Positions 1 to 9,904 are shown, counted from the stretch's first letter. The stretch: DNA of 64,000 nt from Akkermansia muciniphila (GCA_945865375.1 CAMBEJ010000006.1:1-64000); one strand, 5' to 3'. The notes: generated from the sequence alone by a model not told the origin. A program made the numbers and translations.

Positions 1-37
1 CTAGGTGGCCAGAGGATCACTTCGAGGCGCAGGCTGC

Positions 38-424
38 CTAGCACTACAGCGACACTTTTGGAAATTGACCACGGATTGCACGGATAAGATGAGGGTGGAT
101 TTCCTCCCATCCGTGTCATCTCTTTCATCCGTGGCTGCATTCTCTGAACTCAGTAAAACGACCCTGTTTAGCCTGATGATCGAGCAACTCCAATTCCCTG
201 CTCCTAATCGTAATCGTAATCGTAATCGTAATCCACCCCTCTGTTTCAAGGGCAACACTCGAGGATTACGATTACGATTACGATTACGATTACGATTACG
301 ATTACGATTACGATTACGATTACGATTAGGAAAAACGGAGGAATTGGGGTTGCGCGCCCAGATCACGATTTCAACCGGTTTTACTGAGGTCTGATTCTCG
401 GATGAAGTATCGCTGTAGTGCTAG
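38..424. repeat. MITE-like element (copy 1) with terminal inverted repeats, interrupted by a hairpin insert
   Basis: The ends are a perfect 15-bp inverted repeat, CTAGCACTACAGCGA at 38-52 and its complement at 410-424. The left part (about 38-150) is homologous, in inverse orientation, to the element at 49332-49472. It includes the CCACGGAT/CACGGAT units and the ATCCGTG counter-units. Copy 1 is longer because about 230 bp sit inside it, bounded by an 11-bp inverted repeat (CTCAGTAAAAC at 149-159, complement at 378-388) and containing the hexamer hairpin. No transposase is encoded, so it looks non-autonomous or RNA/hairpin based. Confidence 0.7.
185..352. repeat. Hairpin element with (CGTAAT)n arms, copy 1
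   Basis: A TAATCG hexamer array (205-233, about 4.8 units) faces its own reverse complement (264-328, about 10.8 units) across a 30-bp spacer. Outside the arrays the stem continues: CAACTCCAATTCC at 185-197 pairs with GGAATTGGGGTTG at 340-352 (12 of 13). The arms differ in length, as expected if the hexamer arrays expand and contract by slippage. Open reading frames across it encode only RN and RL repeats and are not genes. A related element lies at 60503-60732. Confidence 0.8.
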
Positions 425-507
425 TCTCCGAACTCTTGAAACAGGTGCCTTGGATTCATGGCCGCAAGGAATTGCGTGATCTAGGCTGGTCCCGATCCGC
501 GCTTCGC

Positions 508-3186
508 TCACTCCTGGTCTTCATCCGCGCTTTTGGTGATGGCCCATTCGGGATAGGGTTCGGCACTGCCTTTCATTGCGAACCAGAGGATGCGGTTCAA
601 CACATCCTCGGGTGCCTTGTCCACCTCGCGGAAGTTGAGCTTTGCCGACACTTCTGCGTTCTTTCGAAGCAGGGGATCATTGATCGCTTGAGGCTCAGGG
701 TTCAACTGGTCCAGAGGGACGTTGTTTGGCACCACGGAAAAAGGCGTGAAATCTGGACGATCCGTAAAGCAATCGGACATGGGGGTGGCGCTGGCGTCGA
801 ACTGATTCATGGGCGGCAGCCCGAGGATCTGCTCGATTGTGCGGATGAGGCTCGTCGTGTTGTATTGAGTGCTCACGACCGCGCCGCGTTTCGTGTATGG
901 GCTCACGCAATACGCCGTAGTGCGGTAGCCACTGACATGATCCCAGCCCGCTTGCGGATCGTCCTCGATGCCGAAGATGGCGGTCTCCGGCCAGAACTTG
1001 CTGTGCGATATCGCATCGACGATGCGGCCGAACGCGAGGTCATTATCCGCCACACACGAGGCGGGTGTCGGCGAGCCTTGGCTGGTGCCGCTGGTGTGAT
1101 CGTTGGGGAGGCAGATGAGAATGAGGTTCGGGAGCGTGCCACGAGCCTCGTAGGCCTTTAACTCACGGATGAAGACGTCGGCGCGATACTGGTCCGGCAC
1201 CTCCATCGCCCAGCCAACGTAATCCGTCGGCAGGTGCGGCTTGAGCGAGGGGACCATCGGATGACTGGCGAAGATGACGTCGTGAGACTCTCCCTTCCAT
1301 TGGCGGTAGCAGTCCATAAACTTGGGTGAGCCCTTACGCTTTGGGTCGCGCCACCTCACGGCAGGGGCGGCGAACTCACCGTAGTTGCGGAGCGTCCGAC
1401 CGTGCTTGAGCGCGTTGTCCCAAACAAAACCCGCCGGAGAATAGGCGAGCGCGTCGTCCTCATCCTCGCCCATGCCGTCCGGATAGCTCCTCGGAAAGCC
1501 GGCGAAGGACTTTTCCATGTAATCCGTCGAGAAGGCGGTGGTGCTCCATTGATGGCCGTCGGCGCTCAGGATCCCGGAGCAGTAGGTGTTGTCAAGCAGG
1601 ACGAACTCGCGAACGAGCTTGTGCTGATTGGGAGTGATGGCTTCGCCGAAGATACACAGCGAGGGGTCCCCATTGCCAGACTTCATGTCGCCAAATACTT
1701 GGTCATAGGTGCGATTCTCCTTGATGACGTAGACAACGTGCTTGAAGACGCTCGGTTCACCGATGCGCTCTGGCACGGGCCGGGCGGGCTGACCTTTTCT
1801 AGGAGGCAGCTTGCTTGCGATGATGGCTTCCCGGCGCAGGTTGCGCATCACCGTCTCGGAGAGCTTTGGCAAGTGGCGCTTTTTCGGGATTGGCACGAAC
1901 GAAACAGACCCGGAATAATGGTGCGAATTGAACCCGATCTTCCCCTCCTTGTCCTGCTTTGGCACCGCTGGATGGCCCTTGATGTTCGCGACCAGGAGCG
2001 TGCTTCTCGCGGAGTCTAAAACAAGCGCCCCTGGGAACCAACCCACCGGGATCAACCCGTTCAGCTTGGACTCGCGGTCGCCCGGATCGAATCCGACCAC
2101 GGCGATGGCGTTCTGCGTCCCATTCGCAACGTACAGCGTCTTCCCATTTGGGTCGAATGCAAGCGCGTTAGGGGATGCGCCAAATAGGTCGCTGGGCTTG
2201 GCTTTTGCCAAAATGGTCTCGACGACCTTGTCCACGCGGGTGTCGATCACGCTGAGACTGTCGGAGCCGGCATTGGCGCAAACCACATGGCGACGGTCGG
2301 GCGAGACGCCGAGCGCGCAGGCGTGGAGGCCCGTGAGCAATTCTGTCAAAACGTTGCCGGTCTTAAGGTCGATCACGCTGACGGAGCCTTCGCTTGCGAT
2401 GTGTCTCGTAGGATCCACGCGCACCACGGTGCCGCGACCCGCCGGGCCCGTCAGGTCCCCCGCACCGGGGCGGCGCCCACCCCAATTTGAGACGTATGCC
2501 TTGTCGCGGACCAGCGCCACATCGTAGGGGGCAACCCCCACGTCGAATCGGCGAAGAACCGAACCGGTGGAGGCGTCGAGTTCGAGCAGCCTGTTCGAGA
2601 GGTTGCCGCAGACATAGAGCTTCAAACCGTCCCCAGAGAAGGCCAAGCCAGCGGGGATCTCTTGTTTCCGCCGCGGCGCGTCGGCATGTGGCAGCGAAAT
2701 TGAATGCGACGGCGCTACGACTCCATCGGCGGTGACGGTAAACACTTTGATGGAGCCGTTCACATTGCTCAGCAGAACACGCCGCCCATCGGGGGAAAAG
2801 ATCAGGCCGGTATAGCTGACCTGCCCCTCCTTGTCGGGCTTCAGGATGTTCGGCGAGACCACCTCGGGCTGAGGTTCATTGACATTCTCTCCCGGGAGGG
2901 CGACTCGTTGACGGATCGCACCGGTGGCTGGATCAAGCACCAGCAACTCACTTGTCTTGCCGGAGACGAGGAGCACTCTTCCGTCGGGCGAAAGAGCAAG
3001 AACTTGGGGCCGTAAGCCGGGAAGGTCGATCTGCCGACCCAGCGGAGACAGGACCTGGTTGACTGGAAGTATGATGCGGTTAGCACCTGAACGGCCAACC
3101 CGTTCGTCAGTGGCAGCCGACCCTGAGAACTCAAGGACATGCGACCACAAGGTGAAGGCGAGGCAGGCGGGAAGGAGTAAGTTCAT
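508..3186 (-). CDS. YVTN beta-propeller protein with C-terminal phosphoesterase domain
   Basis: The 892-residue product starts with a hydrophobic signal peptide (first ~24 residues), so it is probably periplasmic or secreted. The N-terminal half is a beta-propeller with YVTN/Lactonase-type repeats such as NGKTLYVANGTQNAIAVV and DRRHVVCANAGSDSLSVID. From about residue 480 a phosphoesterase domain (PF04185 type) begins with HVVYVIKENRTYDQVFGD; later it has FGIEDDPQAGWDHVSGYRT and CVSPYTKRG, as in acid phosphatases and phospholipase C-like enzymes. This propeller-phosphoesterase fusion is common in Verrucomicrobia and Acidobacteria; the substrate is unknown. It is transcribed leftwards as a single gene, with 143 bp between it and the pseudopilin gene. 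Confidence 0.85.
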   Translation of the reverse strand: MNLLLPACLAFTLWSHVLEFSGSAATDERVGRSGANRIILPVNQVLSPLGRQIDLPGLRPQVLALSPDGRVLLVSGKTSELLVLDPATGAIRQRVALPGENVNEPQPEVVSPNILKPDKEGQVSYTGLIFSPDGRRVLLSNVNGSIKVFTVTADGVVAPSHSISLPHADAPRRKQEIPAGLAFSGDGLKLYVCGNLSNRLLELDASTGSVLRRFDVGVAPYDVALVRDKAYVSNWGGRRPGAGDLTGPAGRGTVVRVDPTRHIASEGSVSVIDLKTGNVLTELLTGLHACALGVSPDRRHVVCANAGSDSLSVIDTRVDKVVETILAKAKPSDLFGASPNALAFDPNGKTLYVANGTQNAIAVVGFDPGDRESKLNGLIPVGWFPGALVLDSARSTLLVANIKGHPAVPKQDKEGKIGFNSHHYSGSVSFVPIPKKRHLPKLSETVMRNLRREAIIASKLPPRKGQPARPVPERIGEPSVFKHVVYVIKENRTYDQVFGDMKSGNGDPSLCIFGEAITPNQHKLVREFVLLDNTYCSGILSADGHQWSTTAFSTDYMEKSFAGFPRSYPDGMGEDEDDALAYSPAGFVWDNALKHGRTLRNYGEFAAPAVRWRDPKRKGSPKFMDCYRQWKGESHDVIFASHPMVPSLKPHLPTDYVGWAMEVPDQYRADVFIRELKAYEARGTLPNLILICLPNDHTSGTSQGSPTPASCVADNDLAFGRIVDAISHSKFWPETAIFGIEDDPQAGWDHVSGYRTTAYCVSPYTKRGAVVSTQYNTTSLIRTIEQILGLPPMNQFDASATPMSDCFTDRPDFTPFSVVPNNVPLDQLNPEPQAINDPLLRKNAEVSAKLNFREVDKAPEDVLNRILWFAMKGSAEPYPEWAITKSADEDQE

Positions 3187-3329
3187 AACTTAGGCGAATG
3201 ATCCACTCCGGAGCGGATGCTCGCAAGTCGATCGAGTGACAAAATAAAGAATTCATGCGCGCGTCGAAATCGCGATTCCAGCCCGTTTTACTGAAATCTA
3301 ACGATGCTGACTGGCTGCAAACAGCGATT

Positions 3330-4121
3330 TTAGCGTCCCGGACGCTTCGCCGGCGGAACCCAGTTTTTGTGCCAAGTGAGGTTCCAGAGTTCCTCCAGTC
3401 GCACGGATTCCGCATGGTTGTCGGCGAAACCGACGTTGACGGCGCCAGGGAGCAGATTCTTGGCGTCAAAGTTTTTCGATGCCGCAGCAAGGGTGCTGTT
3501 GTGTCTCGGAATTGCCATCCTCGAAATCCCGCCGCCATTGAACTTGTCGCCGTCGAAGAGGTTTTTGGCCGGTCGGTCGGTCACTTCGGGCCATGCATCC
3601 ACCCATATTCCATCCGCGAAAAAGGGTGTCTTTGTGGTTGAGATGATATCGCTCTCGCTCTTGATCATGTTCTTGGGATCGCCAAAAGGGCTGGCGCTGT
3701 AGAGGTAGCCGTTGATCGCATAGCTTCCTTGATAAAACTTCACGTTATCGGTGACGAGCCAAGCCCGGGTTACCCATCCCTCGCCGGTCACGTCCTTCTT
3801 TAGTTTCTCAGGGGACCTTTCCGGAGCCGTGGGACAGATCCTCACCTGGTTAATCGCGGAGTACTGTTGTGCCAGCCGAGTCATCCAGAGCTCCGGCCAA
3901 TTATCATAATTCACCGGTTTTCCCGCGTCGCTGAAATACATGAAGTTGGCCATGCCGATTTGTTTCAGATTGCTGACGCACTTGATGGACTGCGCCTTGG
4001 TCTTGGCCCTGGCCAACGCGGGCAATAACATGCCCGCCAGGATGGCGATGATGGCAATGACAACCAGGAGTTCAATCAGGGTGAAGGCCGAAGTGGGATT
4101 TTGGGATGGCGGCTGTGTCAT
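3330..4121 (-). CDS. Type II secretion/pilus-like pseudopilin (prepilin N-methylation signal)
   Basis: The 263-residue product carries a class III prepilin signal near its start, [18 protein letters not shown], with the Glu at +5 of the mature protein followed by a hydrophobic helix. It then reads [20 protein letters not shown] and SNLKQIGMA. This is the PulG/GspG-like family that is greatly expanded in Verrucomicrobia, Lentisphaerae and Planctomycetes. The C-terminal [20 protein letters not shown] and GFADNHAE segments are typical of the domain found in these proteins. I chose the ATG at 4121; an in-frame GTG at 4160 would add 13 residues, and neither has a clear ribosome-binding site. It probably needs a prepilin peptidase encoded elsewhere. 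Confidence 0.85.
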   Translation of the reverse strand: MTQPPSQNPTSAFTLIELLVVIAIIAILAGMLLPALARAKTKAQSIKCVSNLKQIGMANFMYFSDAGKPVNYDNWPELWMTRLAQQYSAINQVRICPTAPERSPEKLKKDVTGEGWVTRAWLVTDNVKFYQGSYAINGYLYSASPFGDPKNMIKSESDIISTTKTPFFADGIWVDAWPEVTDRPAKNLFDGDKFNGGGISRMAIPRHNSTLAAASKNFDAKNLLPGAVNVGFADNHAESVRLEELWNLTWHKNWVPPAKRPGR

Positions 4122-4315
4122 AAAGTTTGGCGAGGATGATTGGGCGAAGTGCTTCACCACAAAAGTAAGGCTTTTGATCGGGACTACAAGTCGAAACCGG
4201 GCAGCCCTCGCATTTTGCGGTCACGGGTGGGCGCATCCCGTTCGTTATAGAACCCTCGAAAATCCAGGCCGAGAGCGCTTCTTTACTTTAAGCAAAGGAG
4301 AGACATACTCGCGCC

Positions 4316-5071
4316 ATGAAGAAGACTGGGTTGCGAGTTTTGACAGTAGGGTTCTTAATTTTCGTTTTCGGGGTCTTTATCGCCATGTTTTTTATTGATT
4401 CAATCGTCAAGCGAGGTGTTGAAACCATTGGTCCGAAGGTTGCCAAGGTGGATGTGAAGCTCGAAGGGGCTTCGTTGTCGATGCTTTCAGGGCGCGGCGG
4501 GCTCAGGGGGTTGGTGGTTGGAAATCCAGAAGGATTCAAGACGCCCTATTCAATGAAGGTCGGCGAAGCGACTGTGGTCATCGACACGCTCACACTGATG
4601 AAGGAAAAGATCGTCGTTCGTTCGGTGAACGTGGTGGCGCCCGAGATCACATTCGAAGGGAGCCTCAGCGGCAACAATCTCAGCAAAATCCTCGAGAATG
4701 TGAAGGCTTACACCGCTGCGGACAAGAGCTCTTCGAAGGATGGTTCTTCGAAGAAAATTCAAGTCGATGAGCTGGTCATCACCGATGGAAAAGTCACTAT
4801 CAGCACGACTCTGATAGGTGGGAAGACGGCCACGCTGGCGCTGCCGACCATTCGATTGACAGATTTAGGCAGGGGAGGGGATGGCATCACGCCGGGAGAA
4901 CTTTCGGAGAGGATCATCAAGGCTGTGTTGGAGGGCGCAACCGGAGTGGTGGGTGAAGCCCTCGGGAAACTCGCCAACGAAGTTACGGGTGCCGCGAAAG
5001 ACCTTGGACAAGGCGCCAAGGGTCAGGTGGACAAGCTGAGCAAGGGAATCGGCGGCTTATTCAAGAAGTGA
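4316..5071 (+). CDS. AsmA-like membrane-anchored protein
   Basis: The 251-residue product has one N-terminal membrane segment (FLIFVFGVFIAMFFI, residues ~12-27). It is followed by a periplasmic beta-rich region, VDVKLEGASLSMLSGRGGLR and GLVVGNPEGF. This lead-in resembles AsmA/DUF748-type proteins, which are thought to span the envelope or affect outer-membrane lipid traffic. The C-terminus is an Ala/Gly/Lys-rich helix (EVTGAAKDLGQGAKGQVDKL). The next gene starts 3 bp after its stop, so the two are probably co-transcribed. The family assignment is by overall character rather than by a strict motif. Confidence 0.6.
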   Translation: MKKTGLRVLTVGFLIFVFGVFIAMFFIDSIVKRGVETIGPKVAKVDVKLEGASLSMLSGRGGLRGLVVGNPEGFKTPYSMKVGEATVVIDTLTLMKEKIVVRSVNVVAPEITFEGSLSGNNLSKILENVKAYTAADKSSSKDGSSKKIQVDELVITDGKVTISTTLIGGKTATLALPTIRLTDLGRGGDGITPGELSERIIKAVLEGATGVVGEALGKLANEVTGAAKDLGQGAKGQVDKLSKGIGGLFKK

Positions 5072-5074
5072 CCT

Positions 5075-5953
5075 GTGAAGATACTGAATGTTCACGCTCA
5101 TTTCGATGACTTTGAGCTCACCGCCGGAGGAACTTTCGAGATGTGGCGGCGGGATCTTGGGACACAACTCTCGGCGAGAGTTCTGGTCTTTACAGATGGG
5201 GCGGCGGGACATTATTGCAGGAGCCGCGAGGAGACAGCCTCTATTCGGCTCGTCGAACAGAAGGAGTCGGCAAAGATCGGTGGTTACGAATTTCAACTCT
5301 TGAAACTGCCCGATGGAAGCACTTTTCAGGAGGGCGGAGTTCTGACCCGTCTCGCATTGGGCGCGCTTTGGAAGGCCATTCGAGCCTTTGAGCCGGACTA
5401 TTTATTTTGTCCGCCTTTGCCCTCAGATCCGTTGATGGGAGTTCACACCGATCATTTGACGGTTGCTGAGGCGGTCAGGAGGGTGGCTTACCTCATCAAT
5501 GTCCCGCATGCTTTTTCGGACATTTTCCCCACCGATGAAACTCATTCCGAGCCCCTCAAAACGCCAGTGATCTTGAACGTGTACGACGGGTATATGTTTG
5601 GGGCCAACCAGTATGATTTGGCGGTGGATGTGGAGGAGGCTTTTCCCGTGATTGCCCAATGTGCTTACTGCCATCGCTCACAGTTCCAGGAATGGATTCC
5701 ATGGATCGGGCGGCATGAAATTCGCGGGCCTACAACCTTCGAGGAATGGTCTGCGGCCCTGCGTGGGCGGATGGCCCGGCAGCGGCAGGACATGGGCGTC
5801 GCTGGGGAACGCGCGCTTGAGTTTTTTACTGTGACAGCATGGGGTGCCACGCCTAAACTCGAAACTTTGAAGAGGGACCTTCCAGGGCTTTGCTTGGATC
5901 CCTCCCGGCTTGCGGCGCTGGGTGAAAAGCTTTTGCGGTGGGGTGTGCTGTGA
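5075..5953 (+). CDS. PIG-L/LmbE family N-acetylglucosaminyl deacetylase-like protein
   Basis: The 292-residue product begins MKILNVHAHFDDFELTAGG. This is the family metal motif AHxDDxE with Phe in place of the usual Pro, and the third ligand is in HTDH (residues ~128-131). PIG-L/LmbE enzymes are zinc hydrolases that remove acetyl groups from GlcNAc-containing molecules such as bacillithiol or mycothiol precursors, or from glycolipids. The start is GTG at 5075, 3 bp after the AsmA-like gene, with GAAGTGACCT just upstream. Co-transcription with an envelope protein suggests a glycan or glycolipid substrate, but this is inference. Confidence 0.8.
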   Translation: MKILNVHAHFDDFELTAGGTFEMWRRDLGTQLSARVLVFTDGAAGHYCRSREETASIRLVEQKESAKIGGYEFQLLKLPDGSTFQEGGVLTRLALGALWKAIRAFEPDYLFCPPLPSDPLMGVHTDHLTVAEAVRRVAYLINVPHAFSDIFPTDETHSEPLKTPVILNVYDGYMFGANQYDLAVDVEEAFPVIAQCAYCHRSQFQEWIPWIGRHEIRGPTTFEEWSAALRGRMARQRQDMGVAGERALEFFTVTAWGATPKLETLKRDLPGLCLDPSRLAALGEKLLRWGVL

Positions 5954-6327
5954 GGCGCAGTCGGAGTTTCACGAGATAGAGTGCCATGGGAACGGTTTTC
6001 CTTCGCAGCGAAGGAGCGCGAGGCGGCGATCCGCTGGTGAGGGCAAGCTTGGGCCGGATTTTCGTGAGCTTGGTTGCAAATGGATTCATACGGCTTGTTT
6101 CATGCTAGCAAATCCCGTGCCGATCGCCTAGATCAAAACCGAACAACGTTGAAATCCGGCTTGGCAGCGCTTGAGTGTATTGGGTAGCGTGAGAAGACTT
6201 CATGAGAAACGACCGTTTTTTCGAAAAAATCGCCGTGGCACCAACCACTGTTCCCGGCTCATCGCCACTGGCCCCGCGTCTCTTCGGGCATTTTCGCCAA
6301 GCCGGAGGGGAGGCACATTGCCGGGCG
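5954..6327. other. Intergenic region upstream of lptD-like gene
   Basis: I see no gene here. A small palindrome with 7-bp arms (CCTTCGC-A-GCGAAGG) lies near 6000 and may be a terminator for the preceding pair, although no T-tract follows. An alternative upstream start for the next gene (ATG at 6202) falls in this gap. Confidence 0.4.
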
Positions 6328-8499
6328 ATGGGGATCTGCCGGATTTTTTACATCATGATCCTGTGCGCAGGGCAACTATTGCCCTTAAGCGCTGCCTCGC
6401 TGAGCGACTTCAACGTGAAAGCGTTTGGGGAGAAGAGCAAAATAGAGTTCAGTTTCGAAAGAAACGCATTTGTTTTCACGAACGGAGTGGTGATTACGTA
6501 CAGCAACGCGGTGCTCACAGCGGACTGGGGAGTTGCGAGTCCGCAGACCCGGGAGGCTGAGGTTCATGGGAACGTGGTGTTGCAGCGCGACGCGCACACA
6601 TGGAAGGGCGAATCGGCGAAATATAATTTTAACACAGGGGTTTTCGAGTCCGGAAAGTTCCGCACGGGGTCGGTCCCCGTGTTCATTTCCGGCGATTCGG
6701 CGTCTTCAACACGTTCCAACAACACGTATGTGGTCGAGCGCCCGAGACTGACGACCGATGATGTGGATGAGCCGGGCTACACGATCCGGGCAAAGGAGTT
6801 CACGTTTGTTCCCGGCGAGTTTGTGGAGGCGAAGGGAGCGACCCTCTATTTGGGGAACACACCAGTGATGTATTTTCCGTTGTACCATCGGAGCTTGAAG
6901 CGGCACCCGAACAACGTGGTTCTCACGCCCGGCTTCCGGAGCGTTTACGGGCCTTATTTGTTGACCGCCTACAACTGGTATTGGAACGACAAACTCAGTG
7001 GAGCCGTGCATTTGGATTACCGGCAGCGGCGGGGTTTTGGGGTTGGACCGGATGTGAACTACGATCTCGAAAAGTTTGGCGCTGGACAATTCAGCTTTTA
7101 CTATCTCCGCGACGAGGAACCTGGGCTGAACCCTGCGCAACTACCCATTCCCGATGAGCGGCGGCGGATTGAGTTCTATCACCAGGCCGATCTGGCAACC
7201 AACCTCACCGCTCGAATCATGGTGCGCGATTACAGCGATGCCCAGATCCAACGCGATTTTTTTGAGTCCGAACATCGCCGGAATCCACAGCCGAACTCGT
7301 TTTTAGAAATCAACCAAGCCTGGTCAAATTTCAATTTAAATGTTCTTGCGCAGCCTCAAATCAACGACTTTTATGAGACCATCGAGCGGCTCCCGGACCT
7401 CCGGTTTGACGCGTTCCGTCAACAGTTGGGAGAGAGTCCTATTTACTACGAGAGCCAGAGCTCCATAGGATATTTCCAGCGTAAATTCTCAGACGACCTG
7501 ATTCCTGACTACGGTGCGATGCGGGCTGATTCCTACCACCAGCTTGTGTTGCCGAAGAATTTTTTTGGCTGGCTCAATGTGGCGCCCAGAGTGGGAGGGC
7601 GTTTGACTTACTATGGCGAGACGGATGGTTTGGGAAGCACGCTGGACGCTGAGAGCCGTTGGGTTTTCAACACGGGAGTCGAGTTGTCATCGAAAGCATC
7701 ACGGACTTGGCCAGGGGTTCGAAACAAGTTCTGGGAGATGGACGGTGTCCGCCACATTTTTGAGCCAACGGTGAATTATGCGTTTGTGCCGTCGCCGAAC
7801 AAACTTCCCCCACAACTGCCCCAATTTGACTACGAACTACCTACTTTTCGACTGCTCCCGTTGGATTATCCTGATTACAATTCCATCGATTCGATCGACA
7901 GCCAAAACGTGATCCGCTACGGCGTCCGCAACAAGGTGCAGACCAAGCGCGATGGTCAAGTTGTCAACTTCCTAAACTGGGCGATCTACACGGACTGGAG
8001 AGTGCATCCGCGGCCTGACCAAAGCACGTTTGCGGACATCTACTCGGATTTGGATTGGGAGCCGTGGTCGTGGCTCACGCTCAGCTCCCAGACACGGTAT
8101 GATATTGGCGAAGGGCGGTTGAAGGAGTCCGATCACTGGGCGACGTTAACCCCGGAGGATTGGTGGAGCTGGAGTGTGGGCCATCGCTACTTGAAGGATG
8201 ATATTTTTCTGGGGCAAGGGAACAACACGCTCATGAGCAGCCTGTATCTTCGTTTCAATGAAAACTGGGGCGCGCGAATGACTCACCATTTCGAGGCGCG
8301 TGATGGAGTCATGGAAGAGCAGTATTATACCCTTTATCGGGACTTGCGCAGTTGGACGGTTGGTTTGACGTTGCGACTGCGGGATCACCGGGAGCGTCCA
8401 AATGATGTCACGATTGGAGTGACGTTCTCTTTGAAGGCGTTTCCGAGGTTCAAGCTGGGTTCGGATCGGGACACTCCCCAGAAACTTTTGGGAGGCTGA
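6328..8499 (+). CDS. lptD: LPS-assembly protein LptD-like outer-membrane protein
   Basis: From the ATG at 6328 the product is 723 residues with a signal peptide, MGICRIFYIMILCAGQLLPL then SAA. A short OstA/LptA-like periplasmic domain follows (FTNGVVITYSNAVLTADWG, then AEVHGNVVLQRDAHTWKGES and YNFNTGVFESGKFRTG). The long beta-barrel domain contains LYLGNTPVMYFPLYHRSL and many alternating aromatic strands such as DYRQRRGFGVGPDVNYDL. LptD with LptE delivers lipopolysaccharide to the cell surface, so this gene argues for a Gram-negative envelope. The ORF is open to an ATG at 6202, but the 42 extra residues precede the signal peptide and are unlikely to be translated. No lptE is visible nearby. 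Confidence 0.85.
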   Translation: MGICRIFYIMILCAGQLLPLSAASLSDFNVKAFGEKSKIEFSFERNAFVFTNGVVITYSNAVLTADWGVASPQTREAEVHGNVVLQRDAHTWKGESAKYNFNTGVFESGKFRTGSVPVFISGDSASSTRSNNTYVVERPRLTTDDVDEPGYTIRAKEFTFVPGEFVEAKGATLYLGNTPVMYFPLYHRSLKRHPNNVVLTPGFRSVYGPYLLTAYNWYWNDKLSGAVHLDYRQRRGFGVGPDVNYDLEKFGAGQFSFYYLRDEEPGLNPAQLPIPDERRRIEFYHQADLATNLTARIMVRDYSDAQIQRDFFESEHRRNPQPNSFLEINQAWSNFNLNVLAQPQINDFYETIERLPDLRFDAFRQQLGESPIYYESQSSIGYFQRKFSDDLIPDYGAMRADSYHQLVLPKNFFGWLNVAPRVGGRLTYYGETDGLGSTLDAESRWVFNTGVELSSKASRTWPGVRNKFWEMDGVRHIFEPTVNYAFVPSPNKLPPQLPQFDYELPTFRLLPLDYPDYNSIDSIDSQNVIRYGVRNKVQTKRDGQVVNFLNWAIYTDWRVHPRPDQSTFADIYSDLDWEPWSWLTLSSQTRYDIGEGRLKESDHWATLTPEDWWSWSVGHRYLKDDIFLGQGNNTLMSSLYLRFNENWGARMTHHFEARDGVMEEQYYTLYRDLRSWTVGLTLRLRDHRERPNDVTIGVTFSLKAFPRFKLGSDRDTPQKLLGG

Positions 8500-8590
8500 T
8501 TCGGAGTCAACTGGAAGAGCGTGCGCGCGTCGTCGTGGAACCGAGTGAGGGCGATTCGATCCCTCTGTTTTTGTGGGAGCTCGTATGTTC

Positions 8591-9904
8591 CTATTCCAGC
8601 GTCACGGTGGGGGGTGTGGCGTAATCATTCCACAACCGATCCAGCTCTTGCTTGTTTGGGAGGCCATCGAAGACGACGAGGCGGTATTTTGAGATATAAG
8701 GCTTTCCGGGAGTGATCTCCATGTCGCCGCCTTGTTGGGGTGCGTAGTTAAAAAATGGCTCGGTGGGGTGAACCCGCATGGGTTGAGGGGCGCGGAAGTT
8801 GGAGGGATGACAAAGAATCGCGAGGCCGGACTGTTTGTCCTTGAATTTCCCGCCCATGTAGCACCAATTGGCACGCGTGGCATGGGCTTTCTCTCGATCC
8901 GTTTCGCCATTGGACGTCAACACCAGAAAGTTCTCTTTCCCATTCCAATGAGCGTTTCCCCTAAACCCCAGTCCTCCATAGCGATACTCTGGGAGTTTAA
9001 GCGTGGATTGGCCGCGGAGCAATTGGGTCGAGCTGATGTCGGCTATCCATGCCGGGTGTTTCTTGTCCAAGATCGCGTAGAGCTGGACGTGCCAGGTTTC
9101 GTCGAGGACCTCCAAAGGCTTGTCCGGGGTCATGTCCGTGTAGATATGTTTAGAAACGAATCCTGCATGCACATCGCCGCTCCATCGGCTCACAAGCGAC
9201 GAGAAATCCACCTTTCCCTTGCCATCTCCCATGTTCCAGAAATCTGGTTTTCGCCCTTCGAACTCCGTGTGGGTCCAGGCAGACCAGATCCCATGATGAT
9301 GCACATGGTTGGTGGGAAAATCGTCGGTAATGATTTGGCCGTCAGGGGTTCGGATTGGGTGCAGGTAACCACCTCGCTTGAAAATCGGTTTGATATCGGG
9401 CCGGGGCAATGGTCCCGCTTCGGTTTGATAACGAAACACAAGCTGTCCGTTCTCCTGGAGCCGGACGCCTCCAGTCTCAACCAGAGCCTCGACTGTTGGG
9501 TGACGCGACGCAGCCTGCGGCCTTGCCGCCCTGAGGGAGAGACTTTCTGTTCGCTTCAGTTGTGGGATGATGAACGACGCACCGCCCGATTCATCGTACT
9601 GCACCGGGAGATCTTTTCCATCCGGAGTTTTCAAAACGACAGGCTCGATCCATCCTTGAGGTTTCGCGAACGAGACCACGGTCTGGAGACGATCGAGTCC
9701 GCCCGCAGAAACGGTGATCTTTGCCGGGGTGAGGCCCTGCATCGAATGGGCGAACCCGAGACACAGTATCACGCCCATCCGGATGCCGAAGCGATGACGG
9801 GATTGGAATCCTTTCTGGGTCACGGCACCGGGTGTCACCGGAGTGGTTATCGAGCGGGCAGATTTTTGGTGTGTAGGCACAGGTTGCATGTGGGTTTTCG
9901 TCAT
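8591..9904 (-). CDS. DUF6807 (PmoA-like) family secreted protein
   Basis: The 437-residue product contains the hallmark of the family often annotated methane oxygenase PmoA (PF14100/DUF6807): GYLHPIRTPDGQIITDDFP followed by NHVHHHGIWSAWTHTEFEG. It also has GGLGFRGNAHWNG and MGGKFKDKQSGLAILCHPSN. The name is historical; these are not methane monooxygenase subunits, and in PVC bacteria they sit among carbohydrate-degradation genes. A hydrophobic stretch MGVILCLGFAHSMQG near residue 43 looks like the true signal peptide, so the start may be at 9778 rather than 9904. The 9904 ATG directly follows the stop of the remnant ORF upstream. Confidence 0.8.
   Translation of the reverse strand: MTKTHMQPVPTHQKSARSITTPVTPGAVTQKGFQSRHRFGIRMGVILCLGFAHSMQGLTPAKITVSAGGLDRLQTVVSFAKPQGWIEPVVLKTPDGKDLPVQYDESGGASFIIPQLKRTESLSLRAARPQAASRHPTVEALVETGGVRLQENGQLVFRYQTEAGPLPRPDIKPIFKRGGYLHPIRTPDGQIITDDFPTNHVHHHGIWSAWTHTEFEGRKPDFWNMGDGKGKVDFSSLVSRWSGDVHAGFVSKHIYTDMTPDKPLEVLDETWHVQLYAILDKKHPAWIADISSTQLLRGQSTLKLPEYRYGGLGFRGNAHWNGKENFLVLTSNGETDREKAHATRANWCYMGGKFKDKQSGLAILCHPSNFRAPQPMRVHPTEPFFNYAPQQGGDMEITPGKPYISKYRLVVFDGLPNKQELDRLWNDYATPPTVTLE

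Noticed and set aside
205-328. Hexamer arrays as a possible CRISPR
   Set aside because: Units are 6 bp with no spacers and the two arrays are inverted to each other; no cas genes are present.
1-394. Two overlapping ORFs full of RN or RL repeats
   Set aside because: They are translations of the hexamer hairpin arrays and have no other protein character.
3240-3310. Resemblance between this region and 345-400 (CGTTTTACTGA core)
   Set aside because: The match is limited to a short core and scattered bases; without a search I cannot separate it from chance.
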